Of a stretch of 64,000 nucleotides of DNA, positions 1-10,058 are shown piece after piece; within the stretch, counting starts at the first letter, position 1; every line of letters starts with the position of its first letter. This stretch comes from Deltaproteobacteria bacterium HGW-Deltaproteobacteria-14 (GTDB lineage: Bacteria > Myxococcota_A > UBA9042 > PHBI01). Location of the stretch: assembly GCA_002841945.1 (NCBI GenBank), contig PHBI01000005.1, forward strand, positions 1 through 64,000. Direction: 5' to 3'. A program made the position numbers and the translations under genes. The notes under the pieces are model-generated. The model was not told where the DNA came from. It did not search any database and worked only from the letters and a program-made list of their open reading frames with translations.

Positions 1-80
1 GCCGCCCCGGTCGAGGCCGCCAAGCCCGACGAGGCCGCCCCGGTCGAGGCCGCCAAGCCCGACGAGGCCGCCCCGGTCGC
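1..80 (+). repeat. 33-bp coding tandem repeat
   Basis: Two complete copies (1-33 and 34-66) and a partial third copy of a 33-bp unit encode AAPVEAAKPDE. The repeat is in frame with the partial gene and is identical at DNA level between copies, which points to recent expansion. The full number of copies is unknown because the array continues beyond the window edge. Confidence 0.85.
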
Positions 81-570
81 CGCCGCCGCGCCGGAGGGCT
101 TCGCCAAGTACGACAACGAGGACGGCCACTTCTCGGTGATGGCCCCCGGCACGCCGAAGATCGATCAGACCACCGCCGAGAGCGTGCTCGGCCCGGTCGT
201 CTACAAGAACGTGATGTTCCCGCTGTCCGACGGCGCCCTGATGGTCGCCTGGGGTGACATGCCGATCGAGTCGGCCGACGCCGAGACCCAGAAGTCGATG
301 TTCGACGGAGGCCGCGACGGCATGATCAAGAGCGTCAAGGGCACGCTGGTCAACGAGCAGGACATCACCCTCGACGGCCGCCCCGGCCGCGAGTGGACCA
401 TCGAGGTCCCCGGCCCCCCGGAGATCGGCAAGATCATCAACCACGTCCGGACCTACCTCGACGGCAAGCGCAACTACATCATCCAGGCGATGCACGTCGC
501 GGGCGCGTCCGCGAGCCGCTCGGAGTACTTCCTCGGCTCGTTCACCTTCACCGGGCCGAAGGCCGAGTAG
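1..570 (+). CDS. C-terminal part of a repeat-bearing secreted or membrane protein (5' end outside window)
   Basis: The frame is open from the first base, so the start lies upstream of the window. The visible N-terminal part is a low-complexity Ala/Pro/Glu/Lys linker made of an 11-residue unit (AAPVEAAKPDE) encoded by a 33-bp tandem repeat. It is followed by a compact domain of about 150 residues beginning near EGFAKYDNEDG. The layout (linker then a single domain with a DGRPGRE motif and an aromatic YLDGKRNYIIQ strand) resembles PsbP/DUF1795-like domains often found at the ends of bacterial secreted or kinase-linked proteins; that is inference from general appearance. An ATG at 136 is internal to the linker-domain junction and is unlikely to be the start. 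Ends at TAG 568-570, followed by a strong hairpin. Function unknown. Confidence 0.75.
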   Translation, partial: AAPVEAAKPDEAAPVEAAKPDEAAPVAAAAPEGFAKYDNEDGHFSVMAPGTPKIDQTTAESVLGPVVYKNVMFPLSDGALMVAWGDMPIESADAETQKSMFDGGRDGMIKSVKGTLVNEQDITLDGRPGREWTIEVPGPPEIGKIINHVRTYLDGKRNYIIQAMHVAGASASRSEYFLGSFTFTGPKAE

Positions 571-604
571 GACACCTCCCGCGGAGCGGCCGGCTCGGCC
601 GCGT

Positions 605-652
605 CCAGGGCCCGATCAGAGATCGCTGCCCGGCGTCCTGATCGGGCCCTGG
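605..652. terminator. Perfect 14-bp hairpin between convergent genes
   Basis: Arms 605-618 and 639-652 (CCAGGGCCCGATCA and its exact complement) enclose a 20-nt loop. It lies 35 bp after the stop of the partial gene and faces the exonuclease gene on the other strand. There is no clear U tract, so it may be a terminator or 3' end stabiliser rather than a classical intrinsic terminator. Confidence 0.6.
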
Positions 653-788
653 TTCGTCTGCGGACCCGGCGGCGCCGCCGCCGCGGTCGCCACGCAAACG
701 TCGGCTTCGGGTTCCGCCCGACCGGCGCCGCCATCGTCGGGGTCGAGCCGGCCAGCCGTCCCAACCGCGGCCCCCCGCTCTGACGCGC

Positions 789-1697
789 TCAGCCGCCCCG
801 GGGAAGGCTGAGCGCGCGCAGGGGGCCGGTGAACCCGAGCGCGGCGAAGACCGCCTCCGCCTCGGGACCCGGGCCGCGCCACAGGGTGGCCGCGCGCAGC
901 GGGACGGTGAGCCCCAACGGCGCCTGCGAGCTCAGGGCGACGAGGCGCCGCGAGCGCTCGGCGTCGGCGCGCCCCGCGTCGAGGCGCTTCTGGACCGCGG
1001 CGGCACCGCGCAGGGCGAGCCCGGGCACCTCGTCGAGGCGCGCGTAGAGGCCGTCGAGGCTCTCGAAGGCGCGGATGAGCTCCATCGCGGCGCGCGGACC
1101 GACGCCGCGCACCCCGGGGACGCCGTCGGAGCTGTCGCCGGCGAGGGCGAAGTAGTCGACCGCCGCGCGCGCCGGGACGCCGAGCGTCGCGGCCACGCGG
1201 GCCTCGTCGAACACGGTCTTCGACACCGGGTTGAACACGCGGACCGCCGGCGCGGCGTCGTCGACGAGCTGATAGAGGTCCTTGTCCGGGGTGACGAGCC
1301 AGACGGCGAGCCCGTCGCCGCGCGCCCGGACGGTCAGCGTCGCCATCAGGTCGTCGGCCTCGAAGCCGGGGACGGTCAGGCTCGTCAACGCGAGCGCCCG
1401 GGTGAGCTCGCGGGCCCGCGCGAGCTGTGCGAGCAGCGCGTCGGGCGGCGCCTTGCGGTGCGCCTTGTAGCCAGCGTCGATCTGCCGTCGGAACGAGTCG
1501 CCGGCGGCGTCCCACACCACCGCGAAGTGGCGGCTGCGGGCGTTGCCGAGCCAGCGCGCGAGGCGCTGGGCGAAGGCGTGGACGGCGCCGACCTCGGAGC
1601 CGTCCGCGGCGGTCCAGCGGGCGCCGCCGTGGAACGCGCGATAGACGAGCGCGGTCCCGTCGAGCACCACCAAAGCGTCCTGGTCACCCCGCGACAT
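789..1697 (-). CDS. 5'-3' exonuclease (flap endonuclease, PolA N-terminal domain family)
   Basis: A stand-alone relative of the N-terminal 5' nuclease domain of DNA polymerase I, expected to remove 5' flaps or RNA primers in replication and repair. Family signatures are in order: the N-terminal metal ligand in VLDGTALVYRAFHG (about residues 11-24), the arch-like QIDAGYKAHRKAPP (about 72-85), EADD (113-116), TPDKD (136-140) and the helix-two-turn-helix DNA-binding segment GDSSDGVPGVRGVGPR (187-202). At 302 residues it has the usual size of the isolated nuclease and has no polymerase domain. The start at ATG 1697 gives the family N-terminus. It is convergent with the partial gene and divergent from yaaA, with 92 bp between the two starts. 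Confidence 0.9.
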   Translation of the reverse strand: MSRGDQDALVVLDGTALVYRAFHGGARWTAADGSEVGAVHAFAQRLARWLGNARSRHFAVVWDAAGDSFRRQIDAGYKAHRKAPPDALLAQLARARELTRALALTSLTVPGFEADDLMATLTVRARGDGLAVWLVTPDKDLYQLVDDAAPAVRVFNPVSKTVFDEARVAATLGVPARAAVDYFALAGDSSDGVPGVRGVGPRAAMELIRAFESLDGLYARLDEVPGLALRGAAAVQKRLDAGRADAERSRRLVALSSQAPLGLTVPLRAATLWRGPGPEAEAVFAALGFTGPLRALSLPRGG

Positions 1698-1789
1698 GGG
1701 CGCACCCTACACCACATCGGGTGCTTGACGAACCCGCTCCGCGCCCGGTCAGATGCACCCCCGCACCGGTCACGCCCCCGAGGAACCCC

Positions 1790-2581
1790 ATGCTCGCCGT
1801 CCTCTCCCCCGCCAAGTCCCTCGACCTCGAGCCCACCGACCGCGCGCTCGACTTCACCCAGCCGGCCCTGCTCGACGAGACGCTCGCGCTGATGCGGACG
1901 ACGCGCAAGCTGAAGCCCGCGGACCTCGCGCGCCTGATGAGCATCTCCGACAAGCTCGCCGAGCTGAACTACGACCGCTTCCAGGCCTTCGAGACGCCGT
2001 TCACGGCCGCCAACGCCAAACCGGCGGCGCTCATGTTCGCCGGCGACACCTACGCCGGGCTGAAGGCCCCCGAGCTCGACGACGACGCGCTGCGCTGGGC
2101 CCAGGATCACCTCGGGATCCTGTCCGGGCTCTACGGCCTGATCCGCCCCCTCGACCTCATCCAGCCCTACCGCCTCGAGATGGGCACGCGCCTCGCCACC
2201 CGCCGCGGCGCGAACCTCTACAGCTTCTGGGGCGACCGCATCACCAAGCGCATCAACGCCATGACCGAGGCCCACGCGGACCGCACCCTCGTGAACCTCG
2301 CCTCCAACGAGTACTTCAAGGCGGTCCGCCCCGAACACCTCGCCGGCGGCGTGGTCACCGCGGTCTTCAAGGAGATCAAGGACGGCCAGCCGCGCATGAT
2401 CGGCCTCACCGCCAAGCGCGCCCGCGGCATGATGGCGCGGTGGATCGTCGCGGGTCGGGTGGACCGGCGCGAGGGCCTGAAGGACTTCGCGGTCGACGAC
2501 TACGCCTTCCAGCCGGCCCTCTCGAGCGACACCGACTGGGTCTACACCCGCGCCTGGCGGACGGCCGCCGGCTTCGTGTGA
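1790..2581 (+). CDS. yaaA: Peroxide stress protein YaaA (DUF328)
   Basis: A 263-residue protein of the YaaA/UPF0246 family, which in E. coli limits intracellular iron during peroxide stress and so prevents DNA damage. The family hallmarks are the N-terminal VLSPAKSLD, the YDRFQAF segment, the FAGDTYAGL block, [19 protein letters not shown], and [13 protein letters not shown] in the C-terminal half. The length is close to E. coli YaaA (about 258). The start at ATG 1790 is chosen because [12 protein letters not shown] matches the family N-terminus and GAGG lies just upstream; the open frame extends further upstream but that part has no family character. Divergent from the exonuclease gene. Confidence 0.93.
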   Translation: MLAVLSPAKSLDLEPTDRALDFTQPALLDETLALMRTTRKLKPADLARLMSISDKLAELNYDRFQAFETPFTAANAKPAALMFAGDTYAGLKAPELDDDALRWAQDHLGILSGLYGLIRPLDLIQPYRLEMGTRLATRRGANLYSFWGDRITKRINAMTEAHADRTLVNLASNEYFKAVRPEHLAGGVVTAVFKEIKDGQPRMIGLTAKRARGMMARWIVAGRVDRREGLKDFAVDDYAFQPALSSDTDWVYTRAWRTAAGFV

Positions 2582-2807
2582 GCGCGCCGGGGCGTCGCGT
2601 CGGCCACCTCTGCGCCGCGCGCGCTGGAGCGACTCGGGGTTACCCGGCCGGCACACGGTCGTTTTAGCGACTTGCGATTTCTGCTACCAAAGGGGAGGCC
2701 ATCGCCGCTCTCCCTGCCCTCCCGCACATCGCGCTGACGCCCGCACAGCGGGCCCCTCTCATCCCGGCCGGGCAGACCGTCTGGACGAGCCCGCGAGGAA
2801 CCCCGCC

Positions 2808-5800
2808 ATGAACCCCGTAGCCCTCCGCGCGCTGCTCACGGTCAGCGCCTTCGCGCTCCTCACGCCCCTCGCGCGCGCGGAGACGACCGTGACGGCGACC
2901 AGCGACGTAGCGCTCCTGGTCGACGCGTTCGCCGGCGCCGGCATCCACATCGTCAACGCCACCGTCGAGAGCGGCTCGGTCGCCCAGGCCGGCCCGAGCT
3001 ACAACGACCTCACCCTCGCTCCGACCCGCGCCACCGGGACCTTCTCCGACGGGCCCCTCGGCATCGCCCACGGGGCGCTGCTGACCTCGGGCGACGTGCA
3101 GCTCGCCCTGCCGCCCAACGAGTCCGTGCGCGGCTCCCTCGACGGCGCCAGCGGCGTCCACGGCGCCGACGCCCTCGACGACGATCCGTTCTGCGACGCC
3201 GTGATCGGCAACCCCGCCTACCCCTCCCGCGACGTCGTCCGGCTGACCCTCGACTTCACCCTCGACGACGACTTCGACGGCGTCGAGGTGACCTACGTCT
3301 TCGGCTCGGAGGAGTTCCCCGACTACCTCGACAGCCTCTACGCCGACGCCTTCGGGGTGTTCGTGCGCGCCGCCGGGACCGACACCTACGAGAACATCGG
3401 CCTCGACGGCGACGGCGCGGCCATCAACATCAACGGCCCCTACTTCTCCGGGGACCACGTCATCAACACCCTCGCCGGCGAGGGCGACCCCGCGCTCAGC
3501 GGCTACAACGGCCTGACCCCCAAGATCACGAGCGCGAAGGCCCTCCCATCGGGAGCCGCTTACGTCCACCAGCTGGTCGTCGTCGTGTGCGATGCAACAG
3601 ACCGCTACCTGGACTCAGGGCTATTCATTTCGAGCATCGCCGGCTGCAAGGGCGGGAGCTGCGCTGCGCTGCGGTATTGCGGCAACGGCACCGTCGAGCC
3701 CGGCGAGCTGTGCGACGACGGCAACAACGACGACACCGACAGCTGCACCAACGCCTGCAGCCCCTGCGCCGACGACCACCCGGGCGGGCAGCGCGACCAG
3801 GGCTGTGGCGTGGCCGAGCCGATCTGCGCGAGCTTCGGCGGCGACCTCTCGCGCTGCGCCGGGTGCGACGACGACTCGGTGGGCGGGCTCGACAGCGGCT
3901 GCGCGGCGCCCCTGCCCGCCTGCCTCCACGCCCCCGATGACGCGGGGGTCTGCGTGGAGTGTACGGCCGACGCGGACTGCGCCACCTCCTGCGACCTCGC
4001 GACCCACACCTGCACCGCCTGCGTCGACGACACCGCGGCCGGGGTCGACACCGGCTGTGGGCCCGCCCTGCCAGCCTGTGACCTCGCCGCCCCGAGCGGA
4101 CCCGCCTGCGTCTCGTGCACCGGGGATCCGCAGTGCGGCGCCAGCGCCATCTGCGACGACGGCCAGCGCTGTACGGCGTGCCAGGACACCGCCCTCGGGG
4201 TGCAGCGCGACCACGGCTGCACCTCACTCGCGCCGCTGTGCGCCGACAGCGGCAGCAGCGCGGCGCGCTGCGTGCCGTGCCTCGACACGAGCGCCGACGG
4301 GCAGGACCTCGGCTGCACGTCCGTCACGCCGAGCTGCGACGACGGCGCCCCCTTCGGGCCGGTCTGCCTCGGCTGCGTCAGCGACCTCCAGTGTGGCGCT
4401 GGAAAGATCTGCGCCCCCAACGGCGCCTGCGTCCCGTGCCACGACAGCGCGCCGGGGAGCGGGCAGGACGACGGCTGCCCCTTCGCCGCCCCGATCTGCG
4501 TCGCGAGCGGCCAGCCGAGCGCCCACTGCGCCCCGTGCGTCGATGACCACGCGACCAGCGCCGACACCGGCTGCGGCGCGCCGCTGCCGGCATGCGACGT
4601 CTCGGTCCCCCTCGCTCCGGTGTGCGTGGGCTGCACCGGCGACGCCCAGTGCGGCGCCGGCGCCGTGTGCAGCACGCGCCAGGCGTGCGTCCCCTGTGAG
4701 GACACCGCCCCGGGCGGGGGGCTCGACGACGGCTGCGGCTTCGCGAGCCCCATCTGCACCCAGAGCGGGACCCCCGACGCCCACTGCGTGCCGTGCGTCG
4801 ACAACACCGCGGTCGGCACCGACCGGGGCTGCGCGTCCCCCACCCCGGCGTGCGACGAGGCGGCGGCGGCGGGGCCGAGCTGCGTCGGTTGCACCGGCGA
4901 CGGGCAGTGCGCCGCCGGCACGGTCTGCGGCGCCGATCAGCGCTGCGTCGCGTGCGAGGACACCGCCCCGGGGGGCGGGCTCGACGACGGCTGCCTCGCC
5001 GCCAAGCCGATCTGCGCCCAGAGCGGGACCGTGAACGCCCGCTGCGTGCCGTGCGTCGACGACACCGTCGCGGACACCGACACCGGCTGCGTGGTCGCGA
5101 TCCCGGCGTGCGACGTCGCGGCGCCGGGCGGCCCGGCGTGCGTGACCTGTACCCGAGCCGAGCAGTGCGGCGCGGAGGTGTGCAGCACCGGCCACGCCTG
5201 CGTCCCGTGCCAGGACACGGCGCCGGGCGCGGCGGTCGATCGCGGCTGCGACGTCACCGCGGCCCTCTGCGTCGCGAGCGGGACGCCCGCCGCGCACTGC
5301 GTCCCCTGCGTCGACGACACGGCGGCCGCGGTCGACACCGGGTGCTCCGGCGAGCTGCCGGCGTGCGACGTCTCGGGGCCGATCTGCGTCGGCTGCACCG
5401 CGGCCGCGCAGTGCCCGGTCGGCGTCTGCGGCGGCGGGCACGCGTGCGTCCCGTGCGAAGACACCGCCCCCGCCGCGGCCCGGGACGCCGGCTGCACCCT
5501 CGGCGCCCCCATCTGCGTCGCGAGCACCACCGCGGACGCCAGGTGCGCCCCGTGCGTGGACGACAGCGCGGGCGGCACGGACACCGGCTGCGCGACCGCG
5601 GTCCCCCACTGCCTCGACGCCGGCGCGGGGGCGGGCGCGTGCTACCCGTGCGCCGACGACGGCGACTGCGGCGCGGGCGAGCGCTGCGGCGAGACCCACG
5701 CCTGCGAGCCGGTCCCGAACGCCCCGCCGCTGGCGCTCGACGACCTGGTCGAGGTCGACGAGGACGGGGCGGTGCTCGTGAACGTCGCCGCGAACGACGC

Positions 5801-7913
5801 GGACCCGGAGGGCCAACCGGTGGTCGTCACGCCGGAGCTCGTAGCGTCGCCCCGCCGCGGTGGAGCGGTCGTGAACCCCGACGGCAGCGTCCTCTACGCC
5901 CCCGCCGCCGACCGGCACGGCCCCGACTGGCTCGTCTACGAGGTCTGCGACGCCCTGGGGGCCTGCGACACGGCGTTCGTCTACGTCCTCGTCCGGGCGG
6001 TCGAGGATCCGCCGGTCGCGCGCGATGATCACGCGAGTACGGCGCAGAACGCGCTCGTGGCGATCGCGGTGCTCGCCAACGACGAGGACCCCGACGGGGA
6101 CACGCTGGTCGTAGCGACGGTCGGCGCGCCGACCCACGGCACGACCGCCGCGGGCGCCGACGCGAAGATCCTCTACAGCCCCGACGCGGCCTTCACGGGC
6201 GACGACAGCTTCACCTACACCGTCAGTGACCCCGCCGGAGCCACGGCGACCGCCACGGTGACGGTGACGGTGGGCGGCGGATCAGGGCCGAGAGCGGCCG
6301 ACGACACCGCCGAGGTGACCGAGGACGAGGCGGTCACCGTGGACGTGTTGGCCAACGACACCGGGAGCGCCCTCACCGTGACGATGGTCGGCGCGGCCGT
6401 CCACGGCGCGGCGAGCGCGGGGCCCGACGGCGTCACCTACACCCCCGACGCGGACTTTGCGGGCGAGGACAGCTTCCCGTACACCGCCTGCGACGCGGGC
6501 GGGAGCTGCGTGAGCGCCGTCGTCCGGCTCACCGTCACGCCCGCCACCGACCCGCCGGTGGCCCTCGACGACGCGCGCGCGGCGACCGGAGCCCTCACCC
6601 TCGATCCGCTCGTCAACGACCTCGACGTCGACGGTGACGCCCTGAGCGTCACCTGGGTCGGCGCGCCGAATCATGGCGACGCGACCCTCGACGAGGACGG
6701 CCGGGTCACCTACACCCCAAGCCCCGGGTTCTCCGGCTTCGACGACCTCGAGTACGCGGTCACCGACGGCGACGGCGGCGCGGCGACCGCCCGGATCGTC
6801 GTCTGGGTCCGCGCGGCGGCCAACGATGAGCCGGTGGCCGAGGACGACGCCTTCTCGGTCGGTGACGACGCCCCGAGCGCGCTCGACGTGCTCGCCAACG
6901 ACGACGACGCCGATGGGCTCGCGATCGTCGACGTACAGGAGCCCTCGCGGGGCGCCGTGACCTTCGGCGACGGCGTGCTCGACTACGCCCCGGAGGCGGG
7001 CTTCTGTGGCGAGGTGGTGTTCACCTACACCGTCAGCGATCCCGGCGGCGCGGAGGCGGCGGCGACGGTCACGCTGAACGTGGGTGACCGCGACGACGAC
7101 GGCCTCTGCGATCTGCGCGAGGCCGCGATCGGGACCGATCCCCTCGACGCCGACAGCGACGACGACGGGCTCGGCGACGCCGAGGAGGACGCCGGCCCCA
7201 CCGACCCCCTCGACGCCGACACCGACGACGACGGCGTCGCGGACGGGGCCGAGGGGGTCGCCGGGCTCGACCCGACCGATCCCGACAGCGACGGCGACGG
7301 TCTCTCGGACGGCCTCGAGCGCGGGGTGAGCGAGCCCGTACCCGCCGGGACGAGCGACGGGGCGAGCCCGGTCGCGTATCGCGGGACCGACATCGAGGCG
7401 GCCGCCTGGCAGCCGGACTCAGAGCCTGACTCGGTGACCGACCCCTTCGACCCCGACAGCGACGACGACGGGCTCCTCGACGGGACCGAGGACGCCGACC
7501 GCGACGGCGCGGTCGGCGCGCTCGAGACCGATCCCTTCGACCCCGACAGCGACGACGACGGGCTCCTCGACGGGACCGAGCGCGGGCTCGCGGCCCCGGA
7601 GGACGCGACCGCCACCGACCCGTCGGTGTTCGTCGCCGACGCCGACCCGCTGACCGTGACCGATCCTCGCGATCCCGACACCGACCACGGCGGCGTCCCG
7701 GACGGCGAGGAGGACGTGAACCTCAACGGCGCGGTGGACCCCGGCGAGCGCGATCCCCTCGACCCGAGCGACGACCTGCCCGGCCGGGGCGGCGTCTACA
7801 TCCAGGGGGGCGGCGGCTGTGGCGGTGCTCCCGTGACGCCGCTCGCGCTCGGCGGCTGGCTCCTCCTCGCCGCCTGGCTGTGGCGGCGCGCGCGCGTGGC
7901 GCGTCACGGCTGA
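2808..7913 (+). CDS. Giant modular surface protein: choice-of-anchor L, Cys-rich repeats, cadherin/Ig-like repeats, TSP3 repeats, MYXO-CTERM-like tail
   Basis: A 1701-residue exported protein. In order: signal peptide (about 1-24, ending LARA); a choice-of-anchor L type domain (about 30-285; typical [11 protein letters not shown] and ISSIAGC strings); a DUF4215-like motif ([17 protein letters not shown], about 291-307); a long cysteine-rich array to about residue 975 built of a roughly 100-residue double module with CVPCxD and CxGCTxDxQCG signatures; four or five tandem Ig/cadherin-like repeats (VLANDxDPDGD type, about 980-1420); calcium-binding thrombospondin type 3 repeats (DPDSDDDGL, about 1425-1650); and GGGCGG followed by a hydrophobic helix and RRAR, a MYXO-CTERM-like sorting tag. 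The likely role is a surface adhesin or matrix protein. No catalytic domain is seen. The stop codon lies inside repeat element copy A. Confidence 0.9.
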   Translation: MNPVALRALLTVSAFALLTPLARAETTVTATSDVALLVDAFAGAGIHIVNATVESGSVAQAGPSYNDLTLAPTRATGTFSDGPLGIAHGALLTSGDVQLALPPNESVRGSLDGASGVHGADALDDDPFCDAVIGNPAYPSRDVVRLTLDFTLDDDFDGVEVTYVFGSEEFPDYLDSLYADAFGVFVRAAGTDTYENIGLDGDGAAININGPYFSGDHVINTLAGEGDPALSGYNGLTPKITSAKALPSGAAYVHQLVVVVCDATDRYLDSGLFISSIAGCKGGSCAALRYCGNGTVEPGELCDDGNNDDTDSCTNACSPCADDHPGGQRDQGCGVAEPICASFGGDLSRCAGCDDDSVGGLDSGCAAPLPACLHAPDDAGVCVECTADADCATSCDLATHTCTACVDDTAAGVDTGCGPALPACDLAAPSGPACVSCTGDPQCGASAICDDGQRCTACQDTALGVQRDHGCTSLAPLCADSGSSAARCVPCLDTSADGQDLGCTSVTPSCDDGAPFGPVCLGCVSDLQCGAGKICAPNGACVPCHDSAPGSGQDDGCPFAAPICVASGQPSAHCAPCVDDHATSADTGCGAPLPACDVSVPLAPVCVGCTGDAQCGAGAVCSTRQACVPCEDTAPGGGLDDGCGFASPICTQSGTPDAHCVPCVDNTAVGTDRGCASPTPACDEAAAAGPSCVGCTGDGQCAAGTVCGADQRCVACEDTAPGGGLDDGCLAAKPICAQSGTVNARCVPCVDDTVADTDTGCVVAIPACDVAAPGGPACVTCTRAEQCGAEVCSTGHACVPCQDTAPGAAVDRGCDVTAALCVASGTPAAHCVPCVDDTAAAVDTGCSGELPACDVSGPICVGCTAAAQCPVGVCGGGHACVPCEDTAPAAARDAGCTLGAPICVASTTADARCAPCVDDSAGGTDTGCATAVPHCLDAGAGAGACYPCADDGDCGAGERCGETHACEPVPNAPPLALDDLVEVDEDGAVLVNVAANDADPEGQPVVVTPELVASPRRGGAVVNPDGSVLYAPAADRHGPDWLVYEVCDALGACDTAFVYVLVRAVEDPPVARDDHASTAQNALVAIAVLANDEDPDGDTLVVATVGAPTHGTTAAGADAKILYSPDAAFTGDDSFTYTVSDPAGATATATVTVTVGGGSGPRAADDTAEVTEDEAVTVDVLANDTGSALTVTMVGAAVHGAASAGPDGVTYTPDADFAGEDSFPYTACDAGGSCVSAVVRLTVTPATDPPVALDDARAATGALTLDPLVNDLDVDGDALSVTWVGAPNHGDATLDEDGRVTYTPSPGFSGFDDLEYAVTDGDGGAATARIVVWVRAAANDEPVAEDDAFSVGDDAPSALDVLANDDDADGLAIVDVQEPSRGAVTFGDGVLDYAPEAGFCGEVVFTYTVSDPGGAEAAATVTLNVGDRDDDGLCDLREAAIGTDPLDADSDDDGLGDAEEDAGPTDPLDADTDDDGVADGAEGVAGLDPTDPDSDGDGLSDGLERGVSEPVPAGTSDGASPVAYRGTDIEAAAWQPDSEPDSVTDPFDPDSDDDGLLDGTEDADRDGAVGALETDPFDPDSDDDGLLDGTERGLAAPEDATATDPSVFVADADPLTVTDPRDPDTDHGGVPDGEEDVNLNGAVDPGERDPLDPSDDLPGRGGVYIQGGGGCGGAPVTPLALGGWLLLAAWLWRRARVARHG

Positions 7914-8064
7914 GCCAAGCAACGGCAGGTCGAGGACCGGAGTCCGCAGCTGGTGGGGGCTGGGGCGACGCAGTCGCGCCTCCCCCCACCCGCGGAGGAC
8001 GCAGGGCCTCGACCGATACGATGGGAACTGGGTCCAGCTTCGGCAAAAGATCACGAGCTGTGAG
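7907..8064 (+). repeat. Palindromic intergenic element, copy A (with 76-nt internal insertion)
   Basis: The first 25 nt (7907-7931) are identical to the complement of 27546-27570, and 8008-8064 closely matches the complement of 27492-27545. Copy A carries 76 extra nt (7932-8007), which extend the central stem: GGTCGAGG (7928-7935) pairs with CCTCGACC (8007-8014), and a further hairpin sits at 7952-7990. Outer arms GCCAAGC and GCTTCGGC also pair with one bulge. The element starts at the stop codon of the modular surface protein, as copy B does with its own neighbour. It encodes nothing obvious. Confidence 0.8.
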
Positions 8065-8066
8065 AC

Positions 8067-8096
8067 GGCGGACCGGCGCAGCTGCGCCGGCCCGCC
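8067..8096. terminator. Hairpin after the VWA lipoprotein gene
   Basis: A perfect 18-bp palindrome CCGGCGCAGCTGCGCCGG (8073-8090), with flanking GGCGG/CCGCC pairing, sits 6 bp beyond the stop of the minus-strand VWA gene. Read on the minus strand it is followed about 18 nt later by TTTT (the end of element copy A), so it could terminate that gene. Confidence 0.6.
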
Positions 8097-8102
8097 GCGG
8101 CG

Positions 8103-9836
8103 TCACTGCCCGGCGTCGAGCAGCTCGCGCGCGCTCTCGAAGAGGGTCTTGAACTCCCCGCGATCGGAGTCGACCTCGGCCTGCTCGGCGATGATGGCCG
8201 CGATGGCGTCGAGGTTGTCGAGGCGCGCGTAGGGGCTGCCCTTGAGGATCTCGGCGAAGGCGGCCACGGCGGCGGCCCAGCGGAGGTCATCGCCGGCGTC
8301 GTCGAAGCTCGCGAAGATGCGGTGCGAGGCGACCCGGTAGTCGATGGGGATGGCCGGATCATCGACGGTCGCGCCGGGCTCCTTGTAGCGAACCCGCACC
8401 TCGACGATGTCGTCGGCGGCGAAGTCCGGCAGCTCGGCGCCGACATAGGCGGGGCCGTCCTCGGCGACGGGCGCGCCGGCGGCCTCGGGGATGGCGCCGT
8501 CGCCCAGGACGAGCTCGTAGAGCGCGGTGACCGAGTGGCCCGAGCCGATCTCGCCGGCGTCCACCGTGTCATCGACGAAGAGGTTGTCGGCGATGGCGTT
8601 GTTCTCGTAGCCGAGGAGGCGGTAGGCGTAGACGGTGGCGGGGTTGAAGGCGAGCTGGATCTTGAGGTCCTTGGCGATGAAGTAGAGGCTCCCGAGCATC
8701 CGCAGGTTGGCGTAGGCGACCGCCGAGTCGGCGTCGCCGATGACCGCGTAGACGCCGTCACCGGCGTTGGACACGGCCTCCATCATGGCGTCGTTGAGGT
8801 CTCCGCCGCCGAAGCCCACGACCGTCAGCGTGATCCCGGTGAGGCGCTTGGCGCTGATGAACTCGACGAGCTCGGCGGTGCCCGAGAGGCCGACGTTGAA
8901 GTCCCCGTCGGTGCACAGCAGCACGTGGTTGATGCCGCCCTCGATCCACCCCTGCTCGGCGACCTCGTAGGCCATCGCGAGGCCGCGCTCGCCGGCGGTG
9001 CTGCCGCCGGCGGACAGCCCGGCGATCTTCTGCTCGATGAGCGCCCGGTTGGCCACCGGCGTCGGCCCGAGCACGATCTTCTCCTGGCTCGCGTAGGTGA
9101 CGATCGCGACGGTGTCCTCGGGCGCGAGGACGTTGAGGGTCTCGCGCAGGAGCACCTTGACGAGCTCGAGCTTGCTCGGGCTCGCCATGCTGCCCGACAC
9201 GTCGACCAAGAAGACCAGGTTGGCCGGGGCCTTCAGCTCCGGCGGGACGATCTTGCCCTGCAGCCCGACGCGCAGCAGGGTGGTCGCGGTGAACGGGCTC
9301 GGCGCCGCCTCCACGGCGACGTTGAAGGGCCGCTCGGCCTCCCACGCGGGCGCCGGGTAGGCGTAGTGGAAGTAGTTCACGAACTCCTCGAGGCGCACGC
9401 TCGCGGGCAGCGGGAGCCGGTGGAGCTGCTGCACGTCGCGCTTGAAGATGTCGTAGCTCGCCGTGTCGACGTCCGCGCCGAAGGTCGAGAACGGGTCGTG
9501 GCCGACCACGACGAACGGGTTCGTCCCGGGCGGCGCCGGGTCATCGGCGTGGGCGTCGGTCGGGCCGGTCGCGTCCGGCGGCGGCTGGCTCGTGTCCGCC
9601 CCCGGCGTCGGCCCCACGGTGTCGGACGCGCTCGCGGTGTCGTAGGGAGTCGATGCATCATAGGAGGTCGTGTACGTGTCCGAGGGCGTCGTCCACTGTG
9701 TGCCGCTGAAGGCGTCGCTCCCCGAGGTGGTGTCCGCCGACGTGCTCGTGCCGGAGTCGGACGAGCCGAAGCCGCCACATCCGGCCACGGCGAGCAGCGC
9801 GAAGGGGAGCGATAGGGCGGTAAGGCGGTGGCGCAT
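8103..9836 (-). CDS. VWA domain lipoprotein of the YfbK type
   Basis: A 577-residue predicted lipoprotein: lipobox LAVAGC with Cys20, then a Ser/Thr/Asp-rich linker to about residue 108 that ends DTSQPPP. Next comes the YfbK-type N-terminal region (FSTFGADVDTASYDIFKR, then VRLEEFVNYFHYAYPAP), a von Willebrand factor A domain with an intact MIDAS motif DVSGS (212-216), and a C-terminal DUF3520-like region ending in a short helix. Proteins of this family (for example E. coli YfbK) are envelope-anchored with mostly unknown ligands; the metal-binding VWA fold suggests protein-protein interaction. ATG 9836 is supported by the lipobox. It is transcribed divergently from the P450 gene, with 222 bp between the starts. 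Confidence 0.9.
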   Translation of the reverse strand: MRHRLTALSLPFALLAVAGCGGFGSSDSGTSTSADTTSGSDAFSGTQWTTPSDTYTTSYDASTPYDTASASDTVGPTPGADTSQPPPDATGPTDAHADDPAPPGTNPFVVVGHDPFSTFGADVDTASYDIFKRDVQQLHRLPLPASVRLEEFVNYFHYAYPAPAWEAERPFNVAVEAAPSPFTATTLLRVGLQGKIVPPELKAPANLVFLVDVSGSMASPSKLELVKVLLRETLNVLAPEDTVAIVTYASQEKIVLGPTPVANRALIEQKIAGLSAGGSTAGERGLAMAYEVAEQGWIEGGINHVLLCTDGDFNVGLSGTAELVEFISAKRLTGITLTVVGFGGGDLNDAMMEAVSNAGDGVYAVIGDADSAVAYANLRMLGSLYFIAKDLKIQLAFNPATVYAYRLLGYENNAIADNLFVDDTVDAGEIGSGHSVTALYELVLGDGAIPEAAGAPVAEDGPAYVGAELPDFAADDIVEVRVRYKEPGATVDDPAIPIDYRVASHRIFASFDDAGDDLRWAAAVAAFAEILKGSPYARLDNLDAIAAIIAEQAEVDSDRGEFKTLFESARELLDAGQ

Positions 9837-10058
9837 CGGGGACCTCCAGGCGACGGGTGTTCGGGTGGCCGCAGGCCTCTCTGAGCACGGAGCGTGCCAG
9901 CCGCGCTCGACGCGATCTCAGCCACTTACGGCGACCACGCCTGGATAGCTGCTATGCGCCGTCAAGTCGCTGCGCGTCCTCCGCGCGACTGGCGCGGCGT
10001 TTGACGCCGCCCCGCGGGTCGGGGACCCTCGCCTCTCCAGCAGACGACGGAGCGTCCC

